From positions 186,001-250,000 of the forward strand of contig NZ_BBNB01000003.1 in NCBI RefSeq assembly GCF_000759835.1: a stretch of 64,000 bases of DNA, given 5' to 3'. Below the pieces are notes generated by a model. That model searched no databases, was not told the DNA's origin, and saw nothing but the letters and a program-made list of their open reading frames with translations. Shown here in pieces: positions 1-9,989 of the stretch (the first letter of the stretch is position 1; each line of letters opens with the position of its first letter). Source of the DNA: Citrobacter sedlakii NBRC 105722 (GTDB lineage: Bacteria > Pseudomonadota > Gammaproteobacteria > Enterobacterales > Enterobacteriaceae). The position numbers and the translations under genes were made by a program.

Positions 1-1341
1 TATGACTACATCGCTATCGGCGGTGGCAGCGGCGGTATCGCCTCGATTAACCGTGCAGCGATGTACGGCCAGAAGTGTGCGCTGATTGAAGCCAAAGAGC
101 TGGGCGGCACCTGCGTCAACGTCGGCTGCGTGCCGAAAAAAGTGATGTGGCATGCTGCGCAGATTCGCGAAGCGATCCATCTGTACGGCCCGGACTACGG
201 TTTTGATACCACCATCAATAATTTCAATTGGGACACGCTGATTGCCAGCCGTACCGCCTATATTGACCGTATTCACACCTCGTACGATAACGTGCTGGGT
301 AAAAATAATGTTGATGTGATCAAGGGCTTTGCCCGCTTTGTCGATGCAAAAACCATCGAAGTTAACGGCGAAACCCTGACCGCCGACCATATTCTGATCG
401 CCACGGGCGGCCGCCCAAGTCATCCGGATATTCCGGGCGTGGAATACGGCATCGACTCTGACGGTTTCTTTGAACTTCCCGCGCTGCCGGAACGCGTGGC
501 GGTAGTTGGCGCAGGCTATATCGCCGTCGAGCTGGCGGGCGTGATCAATGGTCTGGGAGCGCAAACGCACCTGTTCGTTCGTAAACACGCGCCGTTGCGC
601 AGCTTTGACCCGATGATCACCGAGACGCTGGTCGAGGTGATGAACGCTGAAGGCCCGACGCTGCACACCCAGGCCATTCCGAAAGCGGTGGTAAAAAACG
701 CCGACGGCAGCCTGACGCTGGAACTGCAAGACGGTCGCCGCGAAACGGTTGACTGTCTGATCTGGGCGATTGGCCGCGAACCGGCGACAGATGATTTTAA
801 TCTGGCGGCAACGGGCGTGAAAACGAATGAAAAAGGTTACATCATCGTTGATAAATACCAGAACACGAACGTGGAAGGGATTTACGCGGTAGGCGACAAC
901 ACCGGCGCGGTCGAACTGACGCCAGTCGCGGTGGCGGCGGGCCGTCGTCTTTCTGAACGCCTGTTTAACAACAAGCCGGACGAGCATCTGGACTACAGCA
1001 ACATCCCAACCGTGGTCTTCAGTCATCCACCGATTGGCACCGTTGGCTTAACCGAGCCGCAGGCGCGCGAACAGTACGGCGATGACCAGGTGAAAGTCTA
1101 CAAATCATCGTTTACCGCCATGTATACCGCCGTTACCTCTCACCGCCAGCCGTGCCGCATGAAGCTGGTATGCGTCGGTCAGGAAGAGAAGATTGTCGGT
1201 ATTCACGGTATTGGCTTCGGCATGGATGAAATGCTGCAGGGCTTCGCGGTTGCGCTGAAAATGGGCGCCACCAAGAAAGACTTCGACAACACCGTAGCGA
1301 TTCACCCAACCGCCGCGGAAGAATTTGTGACGATGCGTTAA
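1..1341 (+). CDS. gor: Glutathione reductase (5' end cut by window)
   Basis: NADPH-dependent flavoenzyme that reduces glutathione disulfide to glutathione in the cytoplasm. The reading frame is open from base 1 ([12 protein letters not shown], the FAD-binding Rossmann motif), so only about four N-terminal codons lie outside the window. The redox-active disulfide is visible as GGTCVNVGC, equal to Cys42 and Cys47 in full-length numbering. An NAD(P)-binding GAGYIAVE motif follows, and the dimer-interface end [12 protein letters not shown] supplies the catalytic His. Length and sequence match E. coli Gor closely. The next gene, yhjA, is convergent. In E. coli K-12 the arsenic and acid-fitness genes separate these two, and here they are absent. 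Confidence 0.98.
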   Translation, partial: YDYIAIGGGSGGIASINRAAMYGQKCALIEAKELGGTCVNVGCVPKKVMWHAAQIREAIHLYGPDYGFDTTINNFNWDTLIASRTAYIDRIHTSYDNVLGKNNVDVIKGFARFVDAKTIEVNGETLTADHILIATGGRPSHPDIPGVEYGIDSDGFFELPALPERVAVVGAGYIAVELAGVINGLGAQTHLFVRKHAPLRSFDPMITETLVEVMNAEGPTLHTQAIPKAVVKNADGSLTLELQDGRRETVDCLIWAIGREPATDDFNLAATGVKTNEKGYIIVDKYQNTNVEGIYAVGDNTGAVELTPVAVAAGRRLSERLFNNKPDEHLDYSNIPTVVFSHPPIGTVGLTEPQAREQYGDDQVKVYKSSFTAMYTAVTSHRQPCRMKLVCVGQEEKIVGIHGIGFGMDEMLQGFAVALKMGATKKDFDNTVAIHPTAAEEFVTMR

Positions 1342-1350
1342 ATATGATCA

Positions 1351-1388
1351 AGGCCGGATAGCGGTTTCACGTTACCCGGCCTGATTTT
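1351..1388 (+). terminator. REP-like hairpin terminator between gor and yhjA
   Basis: The inverted repeat AGGCCGGATAG...TTACCCGGCCT is followed on the plus strand by GATTTTT. It fits a rho-independent terminator for gor. It has the GCCGGAT core of enterobacterial REP elements and probably also insulates the convergent yhjA. Confidence 0.6.
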
Positions 1389-1390
1389 TA

Positions 1391-2785
1391 TCACTTGCCC
1401 TGCATATACGGCGTATACACCCCGGTCTGGCTTTCGAGGAAGGCGACGATATCATCGATATCTTCCTGCGGGATCTCTTTCCCGACCTGGTAACGCAGCA
1501 TCAGCTTCACCGCGCCGTCCAGGGTTGGCACATCGCCCCGGTGGAAATAGGGCGCGGTTAACGCAACGTTACGCAGACCCGGCACCTTCTGGCGCAGTTT
1601 ATCGCGCAACTCGTTGGTAACGTTCATACGCCCAATATCCGCTGCGGTCATTTCACCAAAGTTAAAGTCCCGCTTTAAACCCAACGGCTCAAACGACCGA
1701 CCGCCGAGAATCACGCCGCCATGACAGGTCGCGCACTTGTTATCCTTGAACAGCTGATAACCGTGCTTCTGCTGAGCCGTCAGCGCGTTTTCGTCGCCGC
1801 GCAGCCACTTGTCAAACGCGGAGTCTGGGGTGATCAGCGTTTTCTCGAATTCGGCAATCGCGTCGGTGATCGTCTCTCCGCTGAAACCCTGCGGGTAAAC
1901 CGCCAGGAACTGCTGCTTCAGCACAGGATCCTTGTCGAGCTTACTGATGATCTCATCCCAGGATTTCGAGGCCATCTCGATCGGGTTCAGCGGCGGTCCA
2001 CCGGCCTGCGCCTGTAACGTTGGCGCGCGTCCGTCCCAGAACTGCTCAACGTTAAAGACGGAGTTAAACACCGTCGGCGCATTGATTGGCCCTACCGCGC
2101 CGCCCACGCCGATCGACGTTTTACGACCATCCACTCCGCCCGCGTTCAGCGCATGGCAATGGGCGCAGGAAATCGTGCTGTCGCCGGATAAACGCGGATC
2201 GTGATACAACGTGAAGCCCAGCGCCACTTTTTGCGCATCGGTCGGTAAGACTTTTGGAATCGGCTGCACCGGCTCATTGCGATGCTGCGCGGCGGTGTCA
2301 TGGCTGGCGTAATACTGCTCACGCTGCTTCGCGATCCAGTCCAGAATCGTCTTCCGTTCCTCGTCGCTCACCTTCCCCGCCCAGTGCAGCGCGGTATAGC
2401 GCGTCGGTGGCATGGTTTCGTATTGCATCACCCACTCGATTTTATTCAGATCGCTCTGGGAAACAGGCTCGTTGGCCACCAGCGCGGCGCGAACGGCCTC
2501 GAGATTGAAAGATTTATAGCCAAGCTGAATATCATAATTCATCAATTGCCTGGCGATGGGGAAAGAAGAATAAAAAGGAAGTTCAGCGGAGGGGGTATGG
2601 CAATAATCGCATCCCTTCTCTCTTAAAAACCCCAACACCTGGTTATTTTCCTTCAGCGCAGAGGCCTGAACGGATGCGGTCTGGCTACGCTGCTTTTCGT
2701 GGTACCAGACGTAAGCGGATAAGCCGAAATAACATAGAACGATGCCAGCGATGGCTATCGCGGTAAGACGGGTAATGATTTTCAT
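1391..2785 (-). CDS. yhjA: Tri-heme cytochrome c (quinol) peroxidase
   Basis: Periplasm-facing, membrane-anchored peroxidase that reduces hydrogen peroxide with electrons from the quinol pool, as known for E. coli YhjA/Ccp. The frame extends upstream to 2908, but the ATG at 2785 is preceded by GAGGG and gives 464 aa, the family length. There is one N-terminal membrane segment (about residues 5-27). Three CxxCH heme-attachment motifs are visible: CDYCH at residue 59, CAHCH near 207 and CATCH near 351. The extra N-terminal heme distinguishes this group from classical di-heme peroxidases. A consensus FNR palindrome lies about 100 bp upstream, so anaerobic induction is expected. Confidence 0.96.
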   Translation of the reverse strand: MKIITRLTAIAIAGIVLCYFGLSAYVWYHEKQRSQTASVQASALKENNQVLGFLREKGCDYCHTPSAELPFYSSFPIARQLMNYDIQLGYKSFNLEAVRAALVANEPVSQSDLNKIEWVMQYETMPPTRYTALHWAGKVSDEERKTILDWIAKQREQYYASHDTAAQHRNEPVQPIPKVLPTDAQKVALGFTLYHDPRLSGDSTISCAHCHALNAGGVDGRKTSIGVGGAVGPINAPTVFNSVFNVEQFWDGRAPTLQAQAGGPPLNPIEMASKSWDEIISKLDKDPVLKQQFLAVYPQGFSGETITDAIAEFEKTLITPDSAFDKWLRGDENALTAQQKHGYQLFKDNKCATCHGGVILGGRSFEPLGLKRDFNFGEMTAADIGRMNVTNELRDKLRQKVPGLRNVALTAPYFHRGDVPTLDGAVKLMLRYQVGKEIPQEDIDDIVAFLESQTGVYTPYMQGK

Positions 2786-4856
<2,071 letters not shown>

Positions 4857-4862
4857 AGCGAG

Positions 4863-4897
4863 TGCCGGATGGCGGCGCGAAGCGCCTTCTCCGGCCT
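4863..4897. repeat. REP element between treF and the HEPN-annotated gene
   Basis: TGCCGGATGGCGGCG...CGCCTTCTCCGGCC is a typical REP palindrome with a mismatched stem. It sits between two convergent genes, where it can act as a transcriptional punctuation hairpin. Confidence 0.75.
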
Positions 4898-4903
4898 ACC
4901 GCA

Positions 4904-6487
4904 TTACCTGATGGCGTCATAAATGGCGCGTTGGATCCTGTGCCACTTTTTATTATCCGCGCTGGGGTCGGCGCGCAAGCGCCGTTCCGCCTGCTCCATA
5001 TCATACTGCTGGCGCTTCACCACCGCAGGCACGGTGCAAAATCGTTGCAGGTAGGCTTTGTGTTCACTGGTCATCGTCGCGCCGCCTGACATGGCGTGAC
5101 CCAGCGTGTTGATGAACCGTCGACAGGGCTTGTTTTCGTCCATCTGGGAGGGATAGCGCAGCAGCAGCTGTAAAACGTCGTCGTGTCCGCGGGCAAACGC
5201 CGTCTCCGTCCAGGCAATCTGCCAGTTCATTCCGCCTTGTAAAAAAAGGCTGGTGACCCGCACATCGTTACGATCGATGGCCGCCCGAAGTGAAAACGCA
5301 TCCCAGGTAATCCCCATCTGGCTGACCGTCTCCCGTGCAGAAGGCATTTCACGCTTGGGTTCGCTCTGCACGATAGCCACGCTTGGGGCTGGGGCTGGCG
5401 GCTGGGAGCTGACCAGCCACGCGCCGCCGCCGAGCATGGCGAAGACCATCACGCCGACGGCGCCCCACAGCACGCCGGAAATCAGCTGCTCGCGTTCTTC
5501 CGCCGTGCGCTGCGGCCGCTTGCGCGGTGGATCAATGGATTCGCCGATCTCCTGCGCGTCACCGCCTGCCTGATGGTCTTTATGCCGCGCATCGTCCCAG
5601 TATTGCGCCAGTTTTCCTTCTTCCACGATCATGAACGCCGTCGGGTTTACCCGCCCTCGTCCCTGTTCGTAAGCCCGCTGTACGGGGCGGACAATATGCT
5701 GAAACTGGCAGGCCAGTAGCGTCAGTTGCGCCGATGATAAGGGAACGCCGGCCAGTACGCTGTTACGCGCCTGCCGGCAGTCATCAAGAAACATGCGTAA
5801 TGTGAGGCGCGGTTCTACAAACAGCGTCAACACGGATGCATCGTTAAAGATCCCGGCATAATGGCGGCTAAAGGTTTTCTTATCGACCACCATTAGCGCC
5901 AGTTCGCTAAAGCGCATTCCGCTCAGCGGATCCTGCTTTTCACCCTGCTTAATCCAGCGTCTGAGCTTATCGGCGCCAAAGCTCTGTCTGAGATAGTTGT
6001 TGAGCTGACTCTTGTCCGGCCACATTTGCGCAATCAGGGCGATTAACGTCAGTTCAATCGCGCGCAGCTGGCGCTCGGCGCGCATCTGCTGGCTTGCATC
6101 GGTTTGCTCTATGTCTGTCTTGTAATTCAGCAACGGCTGATGCTGGCGCAGTCGTTCAAGGGCATTCACTACCCGCAGGGCGGCAATAAGCTGATTCTCG
6201 TTGACCTCTTGTCCACTGTCGTATTGCGGCACGCACTGCTGAAGGTGGCGAAGTTGCAGCGTCAACTGGCTCAGTTGCGCATCGTTAAGATGCAGCCGCC
6301 GGGCGACCGCGCTCCAGCCCCCCAGATTCAGTCGGGCCTGATCCAGTTGTTCAAGAAACCAGCGCGGATCTTTGCCTTCAGAAGCATGTACCCCCAACAA
6401 CAGCAGGATTTCAACGGAAGCCTGGCGGATGATTCCCAGGCAGTGTTCAAACGTCGTGCGTGTGGTCTGTAAAACGCTAATCGTCAT
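4904..6487 (-). CDS. Uncharacterised membrane protein, STY4199-type (HEPN-annotated) with ankyrin-like tail
   Basis: A 527-aa protein of unknown function. The ATG at 6487 follows GAAGGA. Residues 1-320 are helical, soluble-looking and rich in Leu and Gln. One transmembrane segment is clear at about 343-363 (WGAVGVMVFAMLGGGAWLV), and a Pro/Ala-rich linker follows. Residues about 395-445 look like degenerate ankyrin repeats (LRAAIDRNDVRVTSLFL, TAFARGHDDVLQLLL). I recall Salmonella relatives next to treF annotated as a STY4199-family HEPN-domain protein; that name is from memory. I could not find an unambiguous HEPN catalytic R-x4-6-H motif. It is divergent from the GNAT gene at 6639 and absent from the E. 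coli K-12 order. Confidence 0.8.
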   Translation of the reverse strand: MTISVLQTTRTTFEHCLGIIRQASVEILLLLGVHASEGKDPRWFLEQLDQARLNLGGWSAVARRLHLNDAQLSQLTLQLRHLQQCVPQYDSGQEVNENQLIAALRVVNALERLRQHQPLLNYKTDIEQTDASQQMRAERQLRAIELTLIALIAQMWPDKSQLNNYLRQSFGADKLRRWIKQGEKQDPLSGMRFSELALMVVDKKTFSRHYAGIFNDASVLTLFVEPRLTLRMFLDDCRQARNSVLAGVPLSSAQLTLLACQFQHIVRPVQRAYEQGRGRVNPTAFMIVEEGKLAQYWDDARHKDHQAGGDAQEIGESIDPPRKRPQRTAEEREQLISGVLWGAVGVMVFAMLGGGAWLVSSQPPAPAPSVAIVQSEPKREMPSARETVSQMGITWDAFSLRAAIDRNDVRVTSLFLQGGMNWQIAWTETAFARGHDDVLQLLLRYPSQMDENKPCRRFINTLGHAMSGGATMTSEHKAYLQRFCTVPAVVKRQQYDMEQAERRLRADPSADNKKWHRIQRAIYDAIR

Positions 6488-6638
6488 TTCCTTCCTTCAC
6501 CAGAAAGTCCACCCCACCGGGAAATAAATTTTGCTTTAGTGCATTGTTTTAATTATTACTTTTTATAGATATAACACGTTTAATCATTAATACAGTGACC
6601 GCTGTGTGAACATCGAGAAATTTTCAGGAGTGTGCCCC

Positions 6639-7193
6639 GTGCCCGTGTTAACGACCGACCGCCTGACCTGCCGCCCCATCGTCTCCCACGACTGGCCCTT
6701 TTTTCTCGCGCTCCAGCGACACCCGTCGGTGATGCGTTACGTTGCTGACGCGCGCAGCGAAAAACAGATCCGTGACGCCTTTGACGCGCGCCTGCCGGCA
6801 TGGCAGCCTGGCGCAGCGCACTGGCTGTGCCTTGTGGTGTGCGACACGGCGACGCAGACGCCGCTGGGCGTGACGGGGTATATTCAGCATGATGAAGGAA
6901 GCGCGGAAGTGGGGTTCCTGCTGGCAGCGGAGGCGCAGGGGAAAGGGTATGGCATGGAGTCCCTGCGCGCAGTCTGCGACTACGCCTTCACAACGGGCGG
7001 CTTACGCCGCCTGACAGCCTGCGTCACAGAAGGAAACCAGGCCTCGCGGCGCTTGCTGGAAAAAACAGGATTTGTACTGGAAGGCACGCTACGGGAAAGC
7101 TACTGGCTCGAACAGCGCTGGCAAAATGACTGGCTGTTCGGTCTACTGAAGCGGGACTATTTCGCGACCAGCCCATCTCTGGCCACGAAATAA
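6639..7193 (+). CDS. GNAT-family N-acetyltransferase, RimJ/RimL-like
   Basis: Predicted cytoplasmic acetyltransferase that uses acetyl-CoA. The substrate, an amino group on a protein or small molecule, is unknown. The acetyl-CoA-binding loop is visible as AEAQGKGYGMESL (Q-x-x-G-x-G type). The later motif NQASRRLLEKTGFVLEGTLRES is typical of RimJ/RimL relatives. The frame is open from a GTG at 6606, but AGGAG at 6625-6629 lies 9 nt before the GTG at 6639. That gives MPVLTTDRL and 184 aa, so I prefer it. The gene is divergent from the HEPN-annotated gene, converges on yhjB with a 12-bp gap, and is not in the K-12 order. Confidence 0.85.
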   Translation: MPVLTTDRLTCRPIVSHDWPFFLALQRHPSVMRYVADARSEKQIRDAFDARLPAWQPGAAHWLCLVVCDTATQTPLGVTGYIQHDEGSAEVGFLLAAEAQGKGYGMESLRAVCDYAFTTGGLRRLTACVTEGNQASRRLLEKTGFVLEGTLRESYWLEQRWQNDWLFGLLKRDYFATSPSLATK

Positions 7194-7205
7194 AAAGCGA
7201 TAGCC

Positions 7206-7805
7206 TTATGGCTGAAACAACAGCATGGCCGCCTGCGTACGGTTTTTCACGTCGAGGCGGCGATAAAGCGTTTCAAGATGCGCTTTAACCGTTCCGGTAC
7301 TGATATTTAACGCGCGGCCAATTTCTTTATTTGATTCGCCCGCTGCAAGCATTGTTAAAATTTCTCGCTGTCGGCTACTTAATGCGTTTATATCGCGATA
7401 TTCAGGTGATGGAGTTGTTAACAGTTCACTGGGTAAAAATAACATTCCCATCGCGACGCTATTTAAGGCAAGGGCGAATTTTTCGGCGACAGAATCACGC
7501 GGCACAATCGCCAGCACGTTATATTGCACCATTTCCTGAAGCCACTTTTTGCTGCAGTCTGTCACCGAAATCAAGGTCCTCACCTGCGGAAACCGCTGGA
7601 CCAGAGTCTGTAATAACCAGCGGCAAAACTCGCCGTCAAGGTCGCCGTCCAGCATCAGCAGGGCGTCCGGGGTGTTTTCCAGCGTTTGCCAGAGTTCATC
7701 CGCCTGACTGACGCCCTGAATACTTACTCCTGGAATTCGCTGTTCTAAACTGATTTTCATTCCATGAATAAATATTGACTGCCTGTCAAACATGATGATG
7801 TTCAT
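7206..7805 (-). CDS. yhjB: LuxR-type response-regulator-like transcription factor YhjB
   Basis: Predicted DNA-binding regulator with a receiver-like N-terminal half and a C-terminal LuxR/FixJ helix-turn-helix (LSSRQREILTMLAAGESNKEIGRALN, then STGTVKAHL). The start at 7805 gives MNIIMFDRQSIFIHG and 199 aa, matching E. coli YhjB; the longer frame to 7913 has no support. The receiver part has an acidic LDGD segment near the usual phospho-acceptor site, and no partner kinase is nearby. Its targets are unknown. Confidence 0.93.
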   Translation of the reverse strand: MNIIMFDRQSIFIHGMKISLEQRIPGVSIQGVSQADELWQTLENTPDALLMLDGDLDGEFCRWLLQTLVQRFPQVRTLISVTDCSKKWLQEMVQYNVLAIVPRDSVAEKFALALNSVAMGMLFLPSELLTTPSPEYRDINALSSRQREILTMLAAGESNKEIGRALNISTGTVKAHLETLYRRLDVKNRTQAAMLLFQP

Positions 7806-8163
7806 TACTCTCTCTCCACCGTTTTCCAAAATCGCATTAAGGAGTGAAAGGGTATTACCCGGGGGGTAAAATAAGAATTCGCCTTTTGGCGGGGGCCATT
7901 CTACCGATATCACGCACGGAGAGAAGAAAAAAAGACGAATAGTTACAGCTCAGCCCCATAAATTACACATTTGACGAAAATACCGACGCTAAATTAAGGA
8001 TATCCTTATAAATTCGTGGTGAGGTAATGATTTATAATATTATTTATCAAAATATTATCGAAAGCGCGCAGAAAGGGAAAGAAGTGAAAAACCCGCAATA
8101 TGTAACATAATAAAAATTCGCATTTTAGGTTAATTCAGCGGACTTTCGCCCGCTGAACCGCGG
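7806..8163. other. AT-rich intergenic region yhjB/SDR
   Basis: This 358-bp gap lies between two minus-strand genes and is strongly AT-rich from 7920 to 8130. It contains a hairpin TTCAGCGG-ACTTTCG-CCCGCTGAA (8133-8156) just past the end of the SDR gene, a plausible terminator for it. A 27-codon frame at 8027-8110 on the plus strand is probably fortuitous. The yhjB promoter should be in the first 150 bp, but I cannot define it. Confidence 0.5.
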
Positions 8164-8922
8164 TTATAAAAACATACCGCCTGACACCTCAATACGCTGT
8201 GCGGTCATCCAGGCCAGATCGTCACTGAGCAACGCGGCAATAGCGTCACCGATGTCATCGGGTAGCCCTGCGCGGCCAAGCGTCGTTTGCGACGCGATCC
8301 ACGCGTTCAGCGCCTGATTGTCCCGCACACGACCGCCGCCGAAATCCGTTTCAATTGCGCCGGGCGCGATAACATTAACGGAAATGCCCCGTTCGCCAAG
8401 TTCTTTCGCCTGATAGCGCGTCAGGACTTCTATTGCCCCTTTCATCGCAGCGTAGGCCGCGTAACCCGGCAGGGCAAAACGCGCCAGCCCGGTTGACACA
8501 TTGAGAATGCGTCCGCCATTTTTCAGCAGCGGCAACAGATGCTGAGTCAGGAAAAAGGGGCCTTTAAAATGAATGCGCATCAGTTCGTCAAACATCGCTT
8601 CGGTCGTGTCGACATAAGGCGCATATACGCCAATACCGGCATTGTTCACTAAATAATCAAATGTCTCGCGATGCCAGTGTTGTTGAAGCTGTTCTTTTAC
8701 TGTTTGCGCAAAGTCGGAAAAGCCGGATGTATCGGCGACGTTTAGCTGAATTGCCGCCGCTTTTCTGCCTTTTCCTTCAATTTCGGCGACAACATCCAGC
8801 GCCGCCTGCTGCTGGCTGTTGTAGGTAATGAGGATATCCGTTCCTTTGTCCGCCAGCTTAAGCGCGGCGTTTTTACCCAGTCCACGGCTTGCGCCAGTCA
8901 CCAATGCGATACGTTGCGTCAT
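8164..8922 (-). CDS. SDR-family NAD(P)-dependent oxidoreductase
   Basis: A short-chain dehydrogenase/reductase of unknown substrate, probably a cytoplasmic keto or hydroxy reductase. It shows the Rossmann signature TGASRGLG (residues about 9-16), the NNAG motif and the catalytic YxxxK (YAAMK) with an upstream Ser in NVSTG. The 252-aa length is standard for classical SDRs. I use the ATG at 8922 (MTQRIALVTGAS). The frame extends to 9006, but the extra N-terminus is not homologous to SDRs. It is divergent from the LysR gene yhjC with 119 bp between them, which suggests that YhjC controls it. The SDR gene is not part of the E. coli K-12 order. Confidence 0.92.
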   Translation of the reverse strand: MTQRIALVTGASRGLGKNAALKLADKGTDILITYNSQQQAALDVVAEIEGKGRKAAAIQLNVADTSGFSDFAQTVKEQLQQHWHRETFDYLVNNAGIGVYAPYVDTTEAMFDELMRIHFKGPFFLTQHLLPLLKNGGRILNVSTGLARFALPGYAAYAAMKGAIEVLTRYQAKELGERGISVNVIAPGAIETDFGGGRVRDNQALNAWIASQTTLGRAGLPDDIGDAIAALLSDDLAWMTAQRIEVSGGMFL

Positions 8923-8988
8923 AAGAAACCTCATTTCTGCGCTTGTGAAGATTGAGACAAAGCTTATTAGGTGATAGAAAAACAATAA

Positions 8989-9006
8989 ATGTCGCGAATT
9001 GCGCAT
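8989..9006. promoter_or_regulatory. Candidate LysR-type operator between the SDR gene and yhjC
   Basis: ATGTCGCGAATTGCGCAT is an imperfect inverted repeat with the T-N11-A form typical of LysR-type binding sites. It lies 35 bp before the yhjC start and 67 bp before the divergent SDR start. Assigning it to YhjC is inference. Confidence 0.4.
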
Positions 9007-9041
9007 GACTGTTTCATCCAGAACAACAATAGGTCAATCGA

Positions 9042-9941
9042 ATGGATAAAATTCATGCAATGCAGTTATTCCTTCGCGTCGCGGAGCTGGAAAGCTTTTC
9101 GCGTGCCGCCGATACCCTGGGCCTACCTAAAGGTAGCGTATCGCGCCAGATCCAGGCACTGGAAAACCATCTCGGCACCCAGTTGCTGCACCGCACCACG
9201 CGTCGGGTTCAACTGACCCAGGACGGCATGGTCTACTACGAGCGGGCAAAAGATGTGCTGAGCAACCTCGATGAGCTGGACGGGTTGTTTCAACACGACC
9301 CGACCAGCATCAGCGGCAAGCTGCGGATCGATATGCCGGTAGGCGTCGCCAGAAATCTGGTGATCCCGCGCCTGCCCGCCTTTTTACAGCAGTATCCCGG
9401 CATTGAGCTGGAGCTGAGCAGCAGCGATCGGCTGGTGGATCTGGTCCGCGAGGGGTTTGACTGCGTGGTGCGCGTCGGCACGCTTAAGGATTCCGGTTTG
9501 ATCGCCCGTCCTCTCGGTAAGCTGACGGTGATCAACTGCGCCAGTCCGCAGTATCTGGAGCGTTTTGGTTACCCGGAAAGCGCCGACGATCTCGCCTCAC
9601 ATGCCGTGGTGCATTATTCGCTGAATCTCGGGACGCGCCCGCCCGGCTTTGAGATCGCCAGCGCCGGCGGCACACACTGGATAAAAACCGGCGGCACGCT
9701 GACGGTAAACAGCACCGAAACCTATCACGCCGCCTGTCTGGCGGGTCTGGGCATCATACAGGTGCCGCGGGTCGGCGTGCGGGAGGCATTACGCAGCGGC
9801 AGCCTGATCGAAATCCTGCCCCAGTACCGCGCCGCGCCGATGCCGGTGTCGCTACTTTATCCCCATCGGCGGAATCTTTCGCGGCGGGTCCATTTGTTTA
9901 TGGAATGGTTATCCGGCGTTATGCGGGACTACGTGGACTGA
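9042..9941 (+). CDS. yhjC: LysR-family transcriptional regulator YhjC
   Basis: Transcription factor with an N-terminal winged helix-turn-helix (residues about 4-60: AMQLFLRVAELESFSRAADT, then LPKGSVSRQIQALE) and a C-terminal periplasmic-binding-protein-like effector domain. At 299 aa it is the same length as E. coli YhjC, which it closely resembles. The ATG at 9042 opens MDKIHAMQLF. It is divergent from the SDR gene, an arrangement in which LysR regulators often control both themselves and their neighbour. The effector is unknown. Confidence 0.95.
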   Translation: MDKIHAMQLFLRVAELESFSRAADTLGLPKGSVSRQIQALENHLGTQLLHRTTRRVQLTQDGMVYYERAKDVLSNLDELDGLFQHDPTSISGKLRIDMPVGVARNLVIPRLPAFLQQYPGIELELSSSDRLVDLVREGFDCVVRVGTLKDSGLIARPLGKLTVINCASPQYLERFGYPESADDLASHAVVHYSLNLGTRPPGFEIASAGGTHWIKTGGTLTVNSTETYHAACLAGLGIIQVPRVGVREALRSGSLIEILPQYRAAPMPVSLLYPHRRNLSRRVHLFMEWLSGVMRDYVD

Positions 9942-9989
9942 GAAGCTATACTCTGTGCAGACATGAACAAAAGAAGGACGACCGACCTG

